From contig NZ_CAMLFY010000192.1 of assembly GCF_946479415.1 (NCBI RefSeq), forward strand, positions 1-5,926: a stretch of DNA of 5,926 nt. The letters run 5' to 3'. The position numbers were made by a program, and so were the translations under genes. Positions 5,325-5,926 of this stretch are shown here, piece by piece (position 1 is the first letter of the stretch; the number at the start of each line of letters is the position of its first letter). This DNA is from an uncultured Shinella sp. (GTDB lineage: Bacteria; Pseudomonadota; Alphaproteobacteria; Rhizobiales; Rhizobiaceae). The notes under the pieces were generated by a model that searched no databases, was not told the DNA's origin, and was given only the letters and a program-made list of their open reading frames with translations.

Positions 5325-5926
5325 ATGACCGACCTTACTCGCCTCACCATTGCCGAAGCCCGCGAAAAGCTCTCCGCCAAGGAGATCAAAGCCGTCGAAC
5401 TGACGGACGCGTATCTTTCTGCGATCGAAGCGGCCAATCCGGCGATCAATGCCTATGTCACCGTGACGCCGGAAAAGGCGCGCGAGATGGCAAAAGCCTC
5501 CGACGGCCGTATTGCCGACGGCAAGGCCGGCGCGCTGGAAGGCATTCCGCTCGGCATCAAGGACCTGTTCGCGACCGAAGGCGTGCACACGCAGGCCTGC
5601 AGCCACATCCTCGACGGCTTCAAGCCGAAATATGAGTCGACCGTCACCCAGAACCTCTGGAACGATGGCGCCGTCATGCTCGGCAAGCTGAACATGGACG
5701 AGTTCGCCATGGGCTCCTCTAACGAGTCGTCTTACTACGGTGCCGTCAAGAACCCGTGGCGCGCGCAGACCTCCAACGCCGATCTCGTGCCCGGCGGCTC
5801 CTCCGGCGGTTCGGCCGCCGCTGTCGCCGCCTTCCTCTGCGCCGGCGCGACTGCAACCGATACCGGCGGCTCGATCCGCCAGCCCGCCGCCTTCACCGGC
5901 ACCGTCGGCATCAAGCCGACCTATGG
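5325..5926 (+). CDS. gatA: Asp-tRNA(Asn)/Glu-tRNA(Gln) amidotransferase subunit A, 5' part
   Basis: The frame opens at ATG 5325 and runs through the window end without a stop: 200 complete codons of a protein normally about 490 aa long, so the gene is cut by the window edge rather than broken. GatA is the amidase subunit that releases ammonia from glutamine to amidate the tRNA-bound Glu or Asp made available by GatB. The amidase-signature triad is complete: Lys79 in GIKDLF (77-82), the cis-serine Ser159 in [11 protein letters not shown] (156-166), and the nucleophile Ser183 in [10 protein letters not shown] (179-188). The 24-residue spacing of the two serines is the family standard. [11 protein letters not shown] (124-134) is also characteristic. 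The start has only a weak GAAAG (5313-5317) ribosome-binding site, which suggests dependence on upstream gatC translation in the same transcript. Confidence 0.97.
   Translation, partial: MTDLTRLTIAEAREKLSAKEIKAVELTDAYLSAIEAANPAINAYVTVTPEKAREMAKASDGRIADGKAGALEGIPLGIKDLFATEGVHTQACSHILDGFKPKYESTVTQNLWNDGAVMLGKLNMDEFAMGSSNESSYYGAVKNPWRAQTSNADLVPGGSSGGSAAAVAAFLCAGATATDTGGSIRQPAAFTGTVGIKPTY

Noticed and set aside
4953..5606. A 217-codon minus-strand frame opposite gatC and the gatA start
   Set aside because: It is antisense to two unmistakable genes and has no family features.

Overview
The window reads as a compact chromosomal segment of a high-GC alphaproteobacterium, most likely a member of the Rhizobiaceae/Hyphomicrobiales. 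The reasons are the gene families present (an AidB-type acyl-CoA dehydrogenase, a small DUF6105-like membrane protein, a short PhnA-domain protein without its zinc ribbon, a UPF0173 hydrolase and a gatC-gatA pair), strong G/C at third codon positions, and a CtrA-like box in one intergenic region. The exact genus cannot be settled from the sequence alone.

Layout. From the left, an AidB-like flavoprotein (107-1753, +) converges on an AEC-family membrane transporter (1735-2670, -), with their 3' ends overlapping by 19 bp. A 182-bp divergent intergenic region (2671-2852) follows, holding short palindromes, several TTAAC motifs and a CtrA-like box. It leads into a two-gene + strand unit: a 52-aa single-pass membrane protein (2853-3011) that overlaps, by ATGA, the start of a 108-aa two-pass membrane protein of the DUF6105 type (3008-3334). 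The 3' end of that gene overlaps ruvX (3280-3765, -) antisense by 55 bp. ruvX lies 10 bp downstream of a PhnA-domain gene (3776-4072, -), and the two look like one translationally coupled operon read leftwards from a promoter near 4104-4131.

Divergently, a UPF0173 metallo-beta-lactamase-fold hydrolase (4183-4887, +) is followed by gatC (4993-5280, +) and the first 200 codons of gatA (5325 to the window end, +). GatC and GatA are two of the three subunits of the amidotransferase that makes Gln-tRNA(Gln) and/or Asn-tRNA(Asn); gatB is not in the window.

Assessment. This is mostly conserved housekeeping content without mobile elements, CRISPR arrays, RNA genes or a recognisable defence or biosynthetic cassette. 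The least explained part is the small-protein pair at 2853-3334 with its CtrA-like upstream region and antisense overlap with ruvX. I did not find evidence for a larger undescribed system.
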